Source of the DNA: Melanocharis versteri
Lineage: Eukaryota > Chordata > Aves > Passeriformes > Melanocharitidae
Reading direction: 5' to 3'
Assembly: GCA_013397845.1 (NCBI GenBank)
Contig: VZTG01006403.1
Coordinates: forward strand, 372,001 to 436,000
Length of the DNA: 64,000 nt
Part shown: in pieces, positions 14,097-27,342 of the stretch
Layout of the letters: each line of letters starts with the position of its first letter
Position numbering within the stretch: position 1 is the first letter of the stretch
Program-made: the position numbers and the translations under genes
The notes under the pieces: generated by a model
Seen by the model: only the letters and a program-made list of their open reading frames with translations
Told to the model about the DNA's origin: nothing
The model's database searches: none

Positions 14097-17000
14097 GATG
14101 CTAAAATTATATAATGGCAGTTCTGTATTTAATTCAGAAATCATACATTATCATGAAAAACTTTCACCCTTGAGTACTCTTTGTACTTCTGAGAACATGA
14201 TATATGGCTGACTAGTGCACTTAGAAATGATGACTTCATTTAAATCTTTCAGTTTCTGAGAAAGGGATTACTGCCTAGAACCTAACCGGTACGAAAAAGA
14301 CATACTTTCAGATGCAACTGCAGTTAATATCAGCTTAAATTTGTGTGTGGAGAGAGTACTCTTGCAACATCAGAGGTGTTAAAATCTATAGGAGTGGAAA
14401 GTGAAACACTTGCTTAGGTTTTGCTTTCATGCCAAAGCTTTTTAATTTTTTACCAATTATAGAATTTTTCATCGCCCTTCACTATTTACATTTTTCAGCC
14501 TTCCCAGCCCAGCTTCTTTGGTATACTAGTGATGCAGGATCAGAAATTAACTAATGTTTCCAAACTCCCATGCGACATTTCAGAAATTTCCTCTGTTTCT
14601 CTGGCAAACGGGCAGCACCAGTTTGTTTGTCCCAAAGTTTTGTGGTTCCTTGACAGAACTTTTTGCGTCCCAGATGAGGATGCTCAAAGCCCCAGAGCAG
14701 CTTGGGGTCAGCACATGGGAAATTAGCTAAAACTCCTACTGCAGCCACGAGACACAGCGTTCTTAGCTGATGTCAGGGTTATGTGCAAACACGGATCTTA
14801 ACTTGTGGTATTTTTTCATCCAGCCGTACTTCACAGCAATTCAGCACGTTTCCCTCATGGATAATCACTGCCTATAATGATCTGTGCAGCAGGGCTCTCT
14901 CAGCGGCCTGTAGAAGCTCTAAAGAGTTCCCATTTTGTATATGTGGGCCAGTTAGTATCGTGACATCTTCTTTGGCTTAATACTATGTGATAAAACTTGC
15001 AGACTGAAGTTGGTTTTATTTTTTTTTCTTGCCAGGTGGACACGCTCTAGAAACACAATTTTTTTAGTTTCAATTAAATACTTGTGAATACTGGCTTGCT
15101 TGGAAGGACATGGAAACTGAGTATGCTGTTTTATAGAGGCTTGCAGGCATGTAGAGAAAATGTGTTGGGAAGGGAAGACAGGTTTAAAAAAATCCTGAGA
15201 TAGATTTACATGACTCCTTCCACATTTATCTCTTCTTGAGATAAATGCACCCTGTTGGCATGTGCTTGTGATCCTGCCATTTCTTGACTGAGATATCCAT
15301 GAGTCATTCAGAAAAGAAAAAGCATGATTGAAAAGTGCTAATAGAAATAAAATATTTGCATACAATGGGGACGTGGCATCTGCCTCAGCTATACATTCTT
15401 TTAAAACTAAAATGCAGTCATTCACAATTTTACTGACTTCACCTTATTTGTCAAATTTGATGTTCCCACTGATCGTGTCCAATGACTTGTTCGGTACATT
15501 TTGGCAACTTGCTCTTGTCTTCCACATTGCTTTTCCAACATGCCTCATCCTGAGGCTGCCAAGTCCACTTTGAAAGCTGACGAAGCTTTCCATACATTAG
15601 TCAAGTCTTACTCAAAGCTGCTCCGAGAGGGCCTTTTATGGCACCTCTACTGCCACACTACGGTATAGATGAAGAGAAGCACTGTATTGTAGAGGTCAGT
15701 ATGGCCTTTTGTCACTTCTAGCACTGCTAGAGACAAAAACTGCAATGCTGTTTTAGGGCACAGTCAGGGACAATAAAGAAATACAGTGTTTGTTCTTAGG
15801 GGCGAGAGGGAAAACTCACAAACTTGTCGAGTTTTTGTGATTAGTTGATTACGATATTCCTTTTTCATGAATGGTTTACCTTAATGTTCAAGTGAAGAGC
15901 AGCTATTATTCCTAGTGCTTTTCTCTGTGTCAGAATCCAAGAGAAAGGTGAAAAACTGGGCTGAGGTTAGGGTTGTGTGTTACAGTATACAAATCAGTTG
16001 CAACGTTCTGCTTTGATTTATGATCACCGTGGCTCATGGGTGCCAAAGCTGCCTTTTAAAATTTATGCCTATACATTGTTTTCTAAGAGTTGTAGTGAAG
16101 AGGCTTTAGTAGTCCATAATAAATGGAAGAATAAAGTAGGACAAAGGGAATACTAGCAGAAAAAATAAGACTGATTTATTCTCTGAGAGTATCATCCTGC
16201 TTGTTCAATAAAGTTTAACCAGAGGGTCTCAACGCTTTAAGCTCTCTGCCCCTTGGCCTTTTCCCCCTTGCCTCCACATACCTGTTGAGACACATGTTTC
16301 TTTCAGATTCATCCCACAGGTTTCTTCCTAGCCAGCCACCCGCATCCTTTTAAGACAGATGAGTTGATTAAGTAGAACATTTCTTGTGGGGGATCGCCTT
16401 GGAGCTCAGAGTGCTCACTGTCACACAGAAAACAGCAGAGTTCTCCCTGAAAGGATGCGACTGGAGGAGATGTAGGCTCGTGGTTTCCAAAGTACTGTAA
16501 CCACGTTAAAAATCTGAGCACTAAAGTGGGAATAATAGGGTATCCCACTCCAGTAGCTTCCTAGACAGGATGAAGAACTATCACAGTCCACTTTGAGGTA
16601 TGTAATTACTACACTGAGTTTACTGAAAGCAGTTTCTACAGGTTTATTACATCATTCACAACAAAGCCATCATCAGCTACTGTATTTGTGGATGCTATTA
16701 GTACCCATATTTTAAAATTAATCATATGTAGTGTCTGTACATGCACTATGGGCGAGGGCATTAGTGCTCCTCTGCTAGGATTCACCCGCTTTAGCATTTC
16801 AAGGGGTGTGGGTAGTTTTTTTTTTGGTCTGTTGGTTGCAATTTTAATAAATTTGAAGGATTCAGTGGTTTTGTTTCAGGGCTAGTGTAAACCTCAGACT
16901 CTTTTATTTAGTTAAAGAATGTTTTTAAGTACCTTTAAGTAGCTGTTCCCAAGAACAAGTAAAAGGAAAAGAATGCTGCTGGGTTTTGGAATTGTTGTCC

Positions 17001-17732
17001 TTTCTTTGAGTTAGATTTCAGAGTGAAATTTCACAGAAGATGGCCTTATGCATTGGAAGAAAAGGTAATTATCTGCCCTGTTCAAAAAGGAAAACTGAAA
17101 AAAAAAATCCTCCTGGTGACTTATTTCTTGACGTGCTGCTGCATGTTTATTCATTTTCCCAGTCACTTCTGATGAAGTACTGGAGCAGGAAGAGGGAAGG
17201 TGGCAGCTGTGGGAGCATGACTTTTGTCAGCACATACAAATCCATCCAAATTTGCGCCATGCAATTAGCCATCCCAGTTGAATTCTTAACGCACATGCAG
17301 TAAAATGGAAAAGAAAAGAAAAGGCTTGGGAATTAATTGCATGGAAGTCTGAGGTATGCTGAAAGAATTCTAGCTGAAGAAGAGTTGTGTTGTTTTTAGT
17401 TGATTTATGGCAAACCAGAAAGCAGAACTGGGTCTGTAGAGATGTAACACTAAGAAGCATTGTAAGTGCTGGCAAATAAGGGGAGAATATGGACTTATTG
17501 AGGAAAGTGAGTGGATGAGGAATAGGACTGAAGTGATAGTGTTCATTTAGAAAATGTGTTTCTGTGGTACTTCTACTACTTTAAGAGTAAACTGAGTGCA
17601 CAAATGGGGCAGACATCATTTGCCTTCTGAGATGGAGTACTTAAAACTCTTTTGCCACACAGATGCAGGTGTTGGACTCAGAGCTCTGAGCTCTCCTCCC
17701 CAGGTACTTCAAAGCAGAGGCTGTTCCTTAGA

Positions 17733-17890
17733 TGGAATCAGAGCATTGTTAAGGCTGGAAAAGACATCTCTAAGATCTAGTTGAAGCTCTAATCTAATGC
17801 TGCCACTAAAATGTGTCCCCAGGTGCCACATGTACACATTTTTAAAATGTGTGATTCCACCATTTCCCTGTTGTGCCCAAGACAAGAAGT
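17733..17890 (-). mobile_element. CR1 LINE 3' fragment, reverse orientation
   Basis: Read on the + strand this follows the reverse complement of a CR1 3' end: GGAATCAGAGCATTGTTAAG, then GGCTGGAAAAGACATCTCTA, a long block ending GTGCCACATGTACAC (near 17822-17836), then GATTCCACCATTTCCCTG near 17853. Similarity fades beyond about 17890. It is diverged but collinear with the family over roughly 150 bp. No coding capacity remains. Confidence 0.75.
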
Positions 17891-20644
17891 CATCACTTTT
17901 TTCTGTGTGTGTATGTGCATGCTTATTCATTTCCTCCAAGACTCGTGTTCTCATTTGTCTCCCTGAAGTCCTGTTCTGAAAGCTCCTCCACCACTGAAGC
18001 ACCACCAGCTGCCACCAGGGCTAAGGTACCTCCCTGGCCATAGGCTGTGATGAATGGAGTGATTCGATTTTTGAGTAGCTGACAATAAAAGAGAGCTAAG
18101 ATAAGTTGCTTTATCTTGCATGGTTTAAGAGTGCTTCCAGACAGCATTACCTCAGCTCCACAGTGAAATGGTAACTTGCTTTCTTGCAGTGACTTGGCTG
18201 TGTCTTGGCTCCTGTCAGGGCCCATATTCATGGGCAGTTTATCTAATTGGGTTTATGGTCTCATTAATGAGTAATACATGCACATTGATCTAATTAATTT
18301 TTTTTCTTGAAGCATCCCTGCGAAGCAGGGAAGCTCTTTCAACCCTTAGTTAGCTGTTAGGAAGGAGATAGCAATTCTTGTTATTCAGAGGAGGAGAGAA
18401 TTCCTTTAATTTTACAAAATTAAAAATCAAAGAGATTTCCATAGAGTAAAAGGTAAAAGCTTTTGTTAATCATTTTAAGAAAGTGTTTTTTTTTAATCAA
18501 GCGTATGTCATATCTCTGTAGATGCTTCATTCAAAGCGTGCACAGCTTGGTAAGAATGAATTATAGGACTTTAACAGCAGTCAGTGTTTCTTTCTCAGCT
18601 TTTTATCACAAGCTGTGCTGCATCAGTTACTAGTTGGATATAGCACAGAAAGCCAACTCAAAATAATGAAAGGTATAACTTGGAGAACTGGTCAGACAAT
18701 TGATAATGTAGATAATAGGCGGACTGGGGGGAAAAATCAGCAAAAAATATTTTTTCTTAAAAAAAGTTTATGAATTATAGCAAGTTTTCTCAAGTTTTTC
18801 AAAATCGATTTAAGTGATTCTACAAAGGATCTGCATAGCTCCAGTAACTTTTTTTTTCCAGATTAAATGCCCTTAAGGAGAAAAGACCCTGGTCCATAAT
18901 CAAATATGTTAAAACTCCATTTATGAAATAGTATTTTATTTCATCATGAAGAGAGATGTATTTTTGGTGCTTCAGAGGTATCTGAGAAGCTGATGTTTGA
19001 ACTGCTTTTAAGCTTTCTTTAACACTTTTATTTGGAATAACGAATTGCAGTCTGGGAAGTAATCTTCAGTGATAATAAATGCTGAAAACATAGCTTTTTC
19101 TCTGGTTGAAAAGGCAGAACTTCTGAAAGGCCCCATAAACCTAGGGAAGTTTTACCTTATGCTTTAGTAGGAGGTGCAAGAGAGTCAGGCAAGGTCATCA
19201 TTTGCAAAGTTTTTGGTTAATTCTAGCTCCTAGGCAATACAGATGTTCTGTTGATATTTGGGAGGGTCCATTGTGTTAAGCTGTGTTTTGCAGTCTTGTT
19301 GGCTGGGAAGGCAAAGAGAAGAGAGACTGTTGTTAACAAAGCTTTGCCATACTAGATTATTGCTTTATTCTATGTCTATCTAGCCATCCATTGAAAGTCT
19401 ATCAAAATCATAAAGCAGATAGATGGTGAAGGTCTGGTTGCTCTTTCTAGGGGTTGGGGTTTTTTTTCTTTCTTTTTTGCTTGTGGTGATGCTTTTATCA
19501 CTACTGTGAAAAACATCTTTCAATGTGTTCTGAAAACATCAATGAAGCAAGGGTGAAAGTGTTTTAAAAAGCTTCAGAAGTTAAAAAAAACCCCCAAAAC
19601 TATAGTATAGTTTTCATGTTAGAATTTTAAATAACCTGTATGTGTTAAATTAATGTCTTTATATGTGGAAGTGAGTAAGAATGGTGCTAGTTCTTTGGAA
19701 GTGACTGCATTCCCTGCATGGATGTTATTCATAACTCTCTATTCCCCTGGTACGTATAAAGCAAAATGAATTGGCTATCTTTTTACATCTCCCTTTGAAT
19801 GTTCTCTAGTGGCTCTGCAAGTTGCCCCTTTTTGTCTTTCTATTAAATAGCATTTAAAGCTTCTGGCACAGCTGGACTTCAGTATGTAAGAAAGCTTTTA
19901 GGGAATGACAATGTCATTAGCTATTGAAGCTACAACAGTTGAAACATCGAAACCTATCCTGACTTTGCTGCATGTGGCATGTGCTTAAAAGTTTGGGTAC
20001 ATATGTATATTGTTGAAGCTATCCCTGAACAAAATCATGCTGATAATGAATAAAGAATCACTGCTTCTTTTTTAAAAGCTTCTTTTCTAATCTCTGTAAT
20101 TTGAAGCTGAAGACTTAGAACAGTGGGTCAGAGATTGTTCTGCAAGATAAATTCCTTGCATCACATAACCCTGACAACTCCCCAGTTCCATCAAATTAAT
20201 AACAAATGGATGAGAAGATAAGCAAAACTAATGGGGAGGTTACATTTTTGTGACAAAGGTTTATGGCCATACTGAATCTCATGTACTGTGATATCCCTCC
20301 TCCTTTTCCTCCTCCGCTTTGGTATTTTTTTAACTATCAGATCTGAGCATTCCTCTATCTGAAGCTCTTCTGTGGAGGAGATATGATGAATAGCAAGCTG
20401 AACTGCATGTCTCCAAAAAGCTGCTGTGAACAACTCTCTACTTTTCTAGTAGAAATCACTGATTTTTTACAAGGCCAGGCCTCATTCTTGCACACTCTAC
20501 ATCCACGTTCTGCTCCTTGGATGCTGCTACATGTTTGAAGATTGAAAGACACTGCTGAAATCCCATCTCCCTCTCTTCTTAAAAGTGTGCAATAATGGAG
20601 TTTGGCAGCAATCACTGAATGTCATCTGGACGGGCTCTTTTCAC

Positions 20645-20880
20645 AAAGCAGGACCAGCTTACAGCAGGTGGCTCAGGGTGATGTCTGATTGAGTTTTGAG
20701 AGTCTCCAAGGGTGGAGATGCCACAGCCTCTCTGCAAACCTGTTTCAGTGTGAGACCACCCATGTTGTGAAGTCTTTTTTTTCTTTTTTTTCTAATATCT
20801 AATTGTAATTACACATGTTCTAACTTGTGTCCATTGCCTTTTGACCTGTCTCTGGACAACTCCCTTTTAATCCAATCTGT
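20645..20880 (-). mobile_element. CR1 LINE 3' fragment, reverse orientation
   Basis: The stretch shows the reverse complement of a CR1 tail: GCAGGTGGCTCAGGG, then GTTTTGAGAGTCTCCAAG, GGAGATGCCACAGCCTCTCT, a CTGTTTCAGTGTGAGACCAC block, and TTGTGTCCATTGCCTTTTGA near 20826. A T-rich expansion near 20776-20792 interrupts it where the consensus has a T-rich TTCTTCCT stretch. The octamer end is missing. Boundaries are approximate. Confidence 0.75.
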
Positions 20881-23800
20881 TAAATTCTCTTGATTCACTA
20901 CAGTAGCTAGGTAATGAGCAGAAGAGTAAACAATTTGCAAACTACCTCTATTGGAGATCTGTTCCAAACACACCTCTGAATCCAATGCTCAAGACAAGTG
21001 TACAAGATGTAGGAGATTGTTTTATTAAAATCGAGAATTGATATTCCAAGTTAAGGATTGTGGCATCAAAATTTTGAAAATAATAGAGAGCTGGTGGTTC
21101 TTCTATAGCTCTTAGCTGGTCACACATAAACCAGCATGCTGCTTTAGAGGCAAAGGTGAACATGATGACCCCAGGAGTCCAATTTACAACTGCACCTGCA
21201 GTTTGCCAGGGAGGAGTCACTTTCTAAAAAAGCTGAGAAATGGATCCAAATTTCAACCCCTACTGATAGGGGGCCAGATAAATATGAAACTTTCCCTACT
21301 CAGGGAGTATTTCTCCATGTGTGTTCTCTGCTTTGGCTTGATTTTATTTTTTCTCCTTTTTCCCCAACAAAAAGCAAGTAGTAGTTTTTGCTCCTAAGAG
21401 GGAAAATGGAATTTGTTTTAATAATGCCAAGCTAGTTCTCTTTAAAGATTATTTCAGCAGGTTTGCATGAAGAGCTTGAAATTAATCAGGAGGAGAGTTG
21501 TAAAGAAGACTTACCCGAGACAAACCATGAGAAATTGCCATGTGAACATACACTGTGGAATATGTTAGGGGGCCTTTTGGTCCTGATCATTGAGTGTTTC
21601 AGCTGCACAAAGGAAGTTTTCATAGAACCTGAAGATCATCAAGGCTCATTTCAAATCCCCAAGCAGCAAAAAGGTTATTTTTGTGCTTTGGTTTGGGCCT
21701 TCAAAGTTAGAGATGAAGGTAAAATCAGGCTCTCTGTTGTCAAAGCCAAACTTTTAGCCACTTCAGGAAGCCTCTCCAGTCACACAGCCTGCAGTGACAG
21801 CGTGACAGAGCCACAGTGAAACTCCACCCCAGGACCAAAATGTAAGCGCTGGTGGAGAAGTAGAAGAATAAGCACTGGTTTTATCAACTGCACTGCTTAT
21901 TCCTTTGCATTGCAAATAACTTGAAAATCCACGCTACCCAAGCTTTCTTGCTGCAGCAATGTCGTGAATGTCTTAGGCTAACATAAATTTAAGGAAACAA
22001 TGTTGACTTCTGCTTCCACTTATAAAATCTTTTCTTTGCTAATTCTCCACTTGTAAACATGTTGTCCAAATACTCTAATTTTATACAGATCACTTTATTT
22101 TTTTCTGTCTTGCTAATGAGAGAACAGGGAAATAAATAGGAAAGAAGAGAAATCTACAAAAGGCATATTCATTTTATCCCAAATCTCAGTCATTACTTTT
22201 TTAGTCTGCTGTTTAGCTAAGAAATTGAATAGGACTTTAGGATGGCAAGAATATTGCTTAGTAATAAGCAGTTCAGAGCTATTAAATGGATTATTTTCCT
22301 GTATAACAAAATCTGTACTTGTTTGGGAGATTTTGTATCTTTCACCTAGTTTTTTTATTGGGTGAGAAGACAAGCATTCATTATGAGTTAAAAGGTTGGG
22401 AGGAAGAGGAATTGTCGTATTCTCTTAGAAGGTTACCTGACATTTTCTTTTCCATCCCCTTAACACAGCTCAGCTCCCCCAGATTCTTTATATTGCCTAA
22501 AATCCCTGGGATTTTTTTTCAGTGTGTTAGGACTTTACAGGAATGCTTGGCCCACAGTCTGTATTAGATTTAGCAACTGGAATCTCATGCTTTACATGCC
22601 TGTTCCTAGGGATTGAGCAGCTTGTTTACTGAGATGATGTAAGTGATCCCAGTGGTTTTTATTGGCAGTGGAAGGCACACTGAATATTCAAAGCAAACAG
22701 AATTGATTTTAAAGAATGCAAAAAAGTAACCACTATGAAACTTGTGAGATGAGACTTGAAACATTTCCGAGCAGTCTTTCTGCTTTGTGCTTTGCTTTTC
22801 AGGTGTAAACCTTTCTCAGTGTCCTGATACACGTATCTTCTCCTTTGATAAATAAAGATCTACCATAGATTTTTTTCAAAAGAGCAAAGATGCTTAAATT
22901 GATATTATAGTTAGGTTAGCCACCTCTCCTATTACAGTGAAAGAATAATAATTTACATTTATATTATCCTGTTTCCTCCTAGGGCTCCACATAAGCTTCC
23001 CTCTTATAACACCAGCCTTCCAGAAATCCCATCTTCTGAAACTGAGAAGACTGTAAGGAAGAGATGAAATTTCAAATCATTATTTATATTCCTTAGGTAG
23101 AGCATTGAAGCATATTCTGCTAGCATATGCTCTCTTTTTTTGATTGAAAAGTAATAGTTAATATGATCACAGCTTCTCTGTTGGATTCTTTCAAATGACA
23201 AAGCAGAGATGAAGAGTCCCACAAAGCCAAAACTATGTGTGCACTAAATTGATAACTTTCAGAATATCACCATTGCTGACAACAACACATTGGTCAGAAG
23301 CAAGTATTATTAAGTCTACAGTTTTGTAGATAGTGTTTATAGACATGATAGGAATGTGGTCTTGTGGAGGGTAAGACCCATGTGTTTTCATTTAGATAAT
23401 TTTCAGTAAGCTTTTAAATCTTCTTAAGACCTTGCTAAGCTTAGTTTTGAATGATCAGTTGGGAAATATCATATTTAAAACATTGCTCTATTAAATTCAG
23501 ATCTCTTGTAGAGATTGAATCTGATGATTATAAAGAGAAATAAATGGGAGGGGGGAACACAAGAGTTCAAATTCGTGAAAATTTTATCATCCTATGATAA
23601 GCCTTTCTGTGGAAATTTTTTCTTGACTAAGAATGTATTTGAAATGTACTATCTTTGGGATGAATCCAGCAATGAAGATACTCAGTATATCGAATTCCCA
23701 TGTACATAAGGAGTCCATTTGCTTTTTAGTATTCTTTGAGGAAATTCTGCAGGGTGTTCAGAACCCGAAAACCTGGAACTTGAAGTACTTTTGTCAAATG

Positions 23801-24734
23801 TTCCCTTATTTTCCTTTGTCCACTTTTAATGACACATTTATCACTACCCACTGAATGGAATAAATAGATATATCTGAAAAATATACTTTTATAAAATCTC
23901 CAGAGATCAACAACGACAACTGCAAAAGCACGGTGTCCCCACTGTAGATGGGAAGCAAGTGCCAAGGTCACTCAGACTCGTATGTTCCAAGAAGACAGCT
24001 TCTGTTCTGTTGGTATGTCATGATTTCCCTTTGGCACAAAATCTGTCCAAAAAGGCCAAAGTATTGGATCCATGACTTCAGTACTCTTTCAGAAAACTTT
24101 CAGATTTAAAGTTTCTGCCGGGTAAAGAAGCTTCTTTTCCTTAGTCCAGTCATTACAAAAATGCCGTGCTTCCTTCGAAACAAGTTGTAGTTGCAGGTCT
24201 TGCTTTACATAGTTGAGAGTAACATAGTTTTGGATTTTTGGGGAAAGAATGGAGCATCTATTTTAGGTAGCTATATTAAAAGATGAGTGTGCATATAGTT
24301 TCTCCAAAGCATGATCAAGAGCATCTCTTTTAAGTTTTCTGCCCTGACTCACTGCTGTCTTTATTGGTGTACAGGAAGACAATCTTCCTAATTCAGGCAC
24401 TTCAGAAAGTTGTCATAAACTTGGCTGTTTGAAAACCCTCATCTGTAGGTATTAGCCAAGCTCTTTTTTCCCACTGGACAAATGTTTAATCTTTCATAAA
24501 CTATGACTTGGTTTTAGCCTTTCTACACCTACTTTTACAATAATAGCCATGTAGTTTTTATTCTTTCAGGTAGTCCCACTGAGCTCAGTGAAGATTATTT
24601 GTAAGAATAACATCTATTGAATCTGATTTTATATGTGGTTTCTATAACTCAGTCCTTTTTTTTGTATTATGTGTGCATGTTGTTCTCTCTTGCACATCCC
24701 TCTTAAGGAAGCCCCTGCGGTTTTTTTTCATTCC

Positions 24735-24752
24735 TTTTTTTTTTTTTTTTTT
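24735..24752. repeat. Poly-T tract (T18)
   Basis: An uninterrupted run of 18 T follows a shorter T8 run ending at 24728. It is simple sequence in the upstream intron. No target-site duplication of a retrocopy was apparent around it. Confidence 0.9.
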
Positions 24753-25334
24753 AGCTCCAGTCTTTCTGCTAATCTTGTACAAAATAACATGTATAAGGAG
24801 AGGGGAATTATGCTGTAAGAAATAAGTTATCACTTTTTCCTGATCTGCCCTGCTTTATTTGTAACTATTTAATTGATATGGTATTTTATAAAACCCTTTT
24901 ACATTTTTAACTTTGAATTAGAATCAAATGAAAATTTGGGTTACTTTTAACTCTATTTGCAGTGTTACGGCCCCTACATTCCACAGCGTCTCTTAACAGT
25001 ACAGAGTTTTTGGTGTTGGATGTTTTAGTGGATAAAATAATTTTTTTAAATTTTCCTGAATGCCATTTTTGTCTAACCTGCACTCCAAAATGAAATGTAT
25101 TTAGTGGTGTGAGTCCTGACCCTGGTGAACAGCAGTCTGCATTACAAAACAGGCACAGAAAACTGGTGGTTTCTGCTTGGGGACACTCAGACCCAGTCAG
25201 CGTGGGGGCACAATTACCTCACACCCCAGGGAGTGTTTTGTGAAGGTGAAGACTGAGGTCATTCGTCAGGCAATAGGGAAAACCATCTCTTGTGAAACTG
25301 GTCTCTACACCAGCCAGAGAGAGCGTTTCCCAGT

Positions 25335-25352
25335 GCTGCTGCTGCTGCTGCT
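25335..25352 (+). repeat. (GCT)6 trinucleotide microsatellite
   Basis: Six perfect GCT units are followed by CCT GCT. The array lies in a 109-codon open frame (25177-25506) that shows no protein similarity I recognise, so I treat it as intronic microsatellite sequence. Confidence 0.85.
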
Positions 25353-27149
25353 CCTGCTCTGGCCTCATTGCTCCCTCTGGTTAAGTGGTTTTATAATCTG
25401 GGGTCTCCTAGACTGCCTCAGTTACTTTGTGGTAGAATATGTAAGCAATGATTTGCATTTCAGGGTGATGTTTTTAGCAGGTTATTTGTTGGAAACAATA
25501 CCTTAATGGCTGTCATCTTTGTGCTAAATTGATTAAAACAAAAAATGCACAGCCCTTCTTGGTAGATCAGTGCTCAATTTCAGCTAGGTCATACCAGGTT
25601 AATAAGACAAAGTATCAGGTTTCCTTTTGTGTTTTTTTTTTCTCTTTTGTTTAAAAAAAAGAAAAAGTTAGGTTTGGTTTTGTTCGTATCTTTACCTATT
25701 TCAGGTCAAAACTGTGTTATGAGCCTTTTTATTCTGGAGCACAGTAATTTTGATCATTTCATGCCTGTATTAAATTAGCCATAAGTGAAAATTCAAATTA
25801 ATCAATTTTTTTCCCCATCTGCTGTGTAAATAAGCCTTAAACCTCCAGTGGTTACTCAATAGGGAAAGTGGCTTAACAGGAGAAATGAATACAGGGCTAT
25901 CAGTCTGAATCAGCCAGAGGGGCCGTGAGTAGAATAATTCTTTGGGTCAGACCCATGAAGAAGACTGCTCAAAAAGCCAATTCCCCTTTACTTTTTATAA
26001 TATTGGCAGTATAAGCAGGGAACTTCTTTTCAAAAACTGGCATAAGCAAAATCTCTGGGCTGGAGGGAGGATGTAGAAGGAAGGAGGAGCAAGCCTCTGG
26101 GATGGACTCTGGTGGGAAAAAATTCTTTGGAGTCCAGGAGCTTTGTTGGAACCTCCAAAAAAACAGCCTGTACCACCAAAAAAATTACTGAGCCCCCTTC
26201 TGAGCATCTTTTCTCCTGTCTGCAGATCGAGGTGGTCACAACACACCTCTTACCTTCAGCTTACTTTTTCCAGGTGTTTTTTTTTAGGGTTTTTTTTTTT
26301 CTTTTCAGTAACTGCAAAGAAAATAATTAATATATTTTTGAAACATTCTGAAAGCTTAGACTTGAGCACTGATTGTGGCATAGGCCACAAGACAAGCTCA
26401 TAATAAAGATAAGTACAAATACCAGAGTGGGGAGAGAAAAAGGAATCTTGGCCCACCAGTGGGCATGGATTTATTATCATACTTTGAAGAATATGTCAGC
26501 TGGAGATGTCATGTTTCTTCTGGATACCTCCACCCTTTGCCGTCACATTTCATGATCCCCCTAAGCTCTGTGCAAAAGCCACAGCTCTGGTACACCTTGG
26601 TCAGGTCCTGTTGGGAGTCTCATTTGATAGCAGGTATTTCTACTCTTCTCTGAACTTTGATGTCTGTTTAAATTGCAAAACCTTGGACCTTGTTTAAAGT
26701 TTGGGAGGGGGGAGAGAGGCGGAGTTTATACATGTTTATGTTGTCATGCTCTCTGTCCTATTATTTTTTTAAAATATGTTTTGGGCAATTATAACCAAAT
26801 TCAAGTGTGTCAAAGATATTGAGCCCAAGTGAGGGTTGTGGAAATTGGCAGCTGTGGAGATGAAAGAATGCCTGATAATGTTCCCACCATGGAGAGGCTT
26901 ACCCCTTACTTCACGTGGGAAAATAATCCCAGGGAACACCAGTCGTTTGGTTTGGCTATTTATGGAACTACTTATTTATTCTTAGAAATCCTTTGAGGGT
27001 ACTTTTGTAAACTGAGTATCTACTCTGTACAAAAGTGTCTAGATGGTCTGTGGCAAGCGATGTATTGCTTTGTTTGGTTGTACATGATCACGGCATGTTC
27101 TGGTTCCCCTAGTAAAATTGGTGGGTTTTTATTTCCTTCTCTCCCCAAG

Positions 27150-27342
27150 ATTTCTTTCGACCTAGCAGAATATACTGCTGATGTTGATGGGGTTGGCACT
27201 TTACGGCTCCTAGATGCTATTAAGACCTGTGGCCTTATCAACTCTGTGAAGTTTTACCAAGCCTCCACCAGTGAACTTTTTGGAAAAGTGCAAGAAATCC
27301 CGCAAAAGGAGACCACCCCTTTTTACCCAAGATCGCCTTACG
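27150..27342 (+). CDS. GMDS: GDP-mannose 4,6-dehydratase, internal exon carrying Thr-x-Glu and catalytic Tyr
   Basis: GMDS converts GDP-mannose to GDP-4-keto-6-deoxy-mannose with NADP(H), the first committed step of cytosolic GDP-fucose synthesis. The exon encodes 64 whole codons plus one base, starting ISFDLAEYTADVDGVGTLRL and ending FYPRSPY. By alignment from memory it covers human residues 116-179. The STSE segment gives the catalytic Thr155 (27267-27269) and Glu157 (27273-27275) equivalents, and the last complete codon (27339-27341) is the catalytic Tyr179 of the SDR YxxxK motif. The acceptor is a pyrimidine tract ending CCCCAAG, the exon starts in phase 0, and the donor is G|GTGAGG, leaving phase 1. 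There are no stops or frameshifts. Compared with remembered human sequence, Ile replaces Val in LLDAIK and Phe replaces Tyr in SELFG. Identification is firm; earlier exons are outside the window. Confidence 0.97.

Larger units (their letters stand above)
1..27149 (+). other. GMDS: GMDS intron, 3' part (upstream of the first exon in the window)
   Basis: This stretch has no exon that I can recognise. It is AT-rich with many short runs of T or A and ends at a good acceptor (pyrimidine-rich tract, then CCCCAAG, before 27150). It holds CR1 LINE remnants, one palindromic repeat near 4.5 kb, a GT-rich tract near 1 kb, CpG-rich patches near 4.4-4.6 and 10.25-10.43 kb, and a poly-A run ending in an N near 14.1 kb. 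Open frames here are short, overlap on both strands and resemble no protein known to me. GMDS is a very long gene with large introns in other vertebrates, which fits. Calling it intron is an inference from the exon that follows it. Confidence 0.8.

Noticed and set aside
14952..15425. 157-codon open frame on the - strand, the longest in the window
   Set aside because: The product resembles no known protein and has low-complexity Lys/Asn/Ser-rich parts. An open frame of this size is only mildly unexpected in 64 kb searched in six frames. No splice, promoter or domain evidence supports it.
21463..21819. 118-codon open frame on the + strand preceded by an AG-rich acceptor-like sequence
   Set aside because: It has no similarity to GMDS or any protein I recognise. 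The flanking acceptor-like sequence is common in AT-rich intron and no matching donor is evident.
25177..25506. 109-codon open frame containing a Leu run that looks like a signal peptide or membrane helix
   Set aside because: The Leu run is the (GCT)6 microsatellite read in another frame. No other coding evidence was found.
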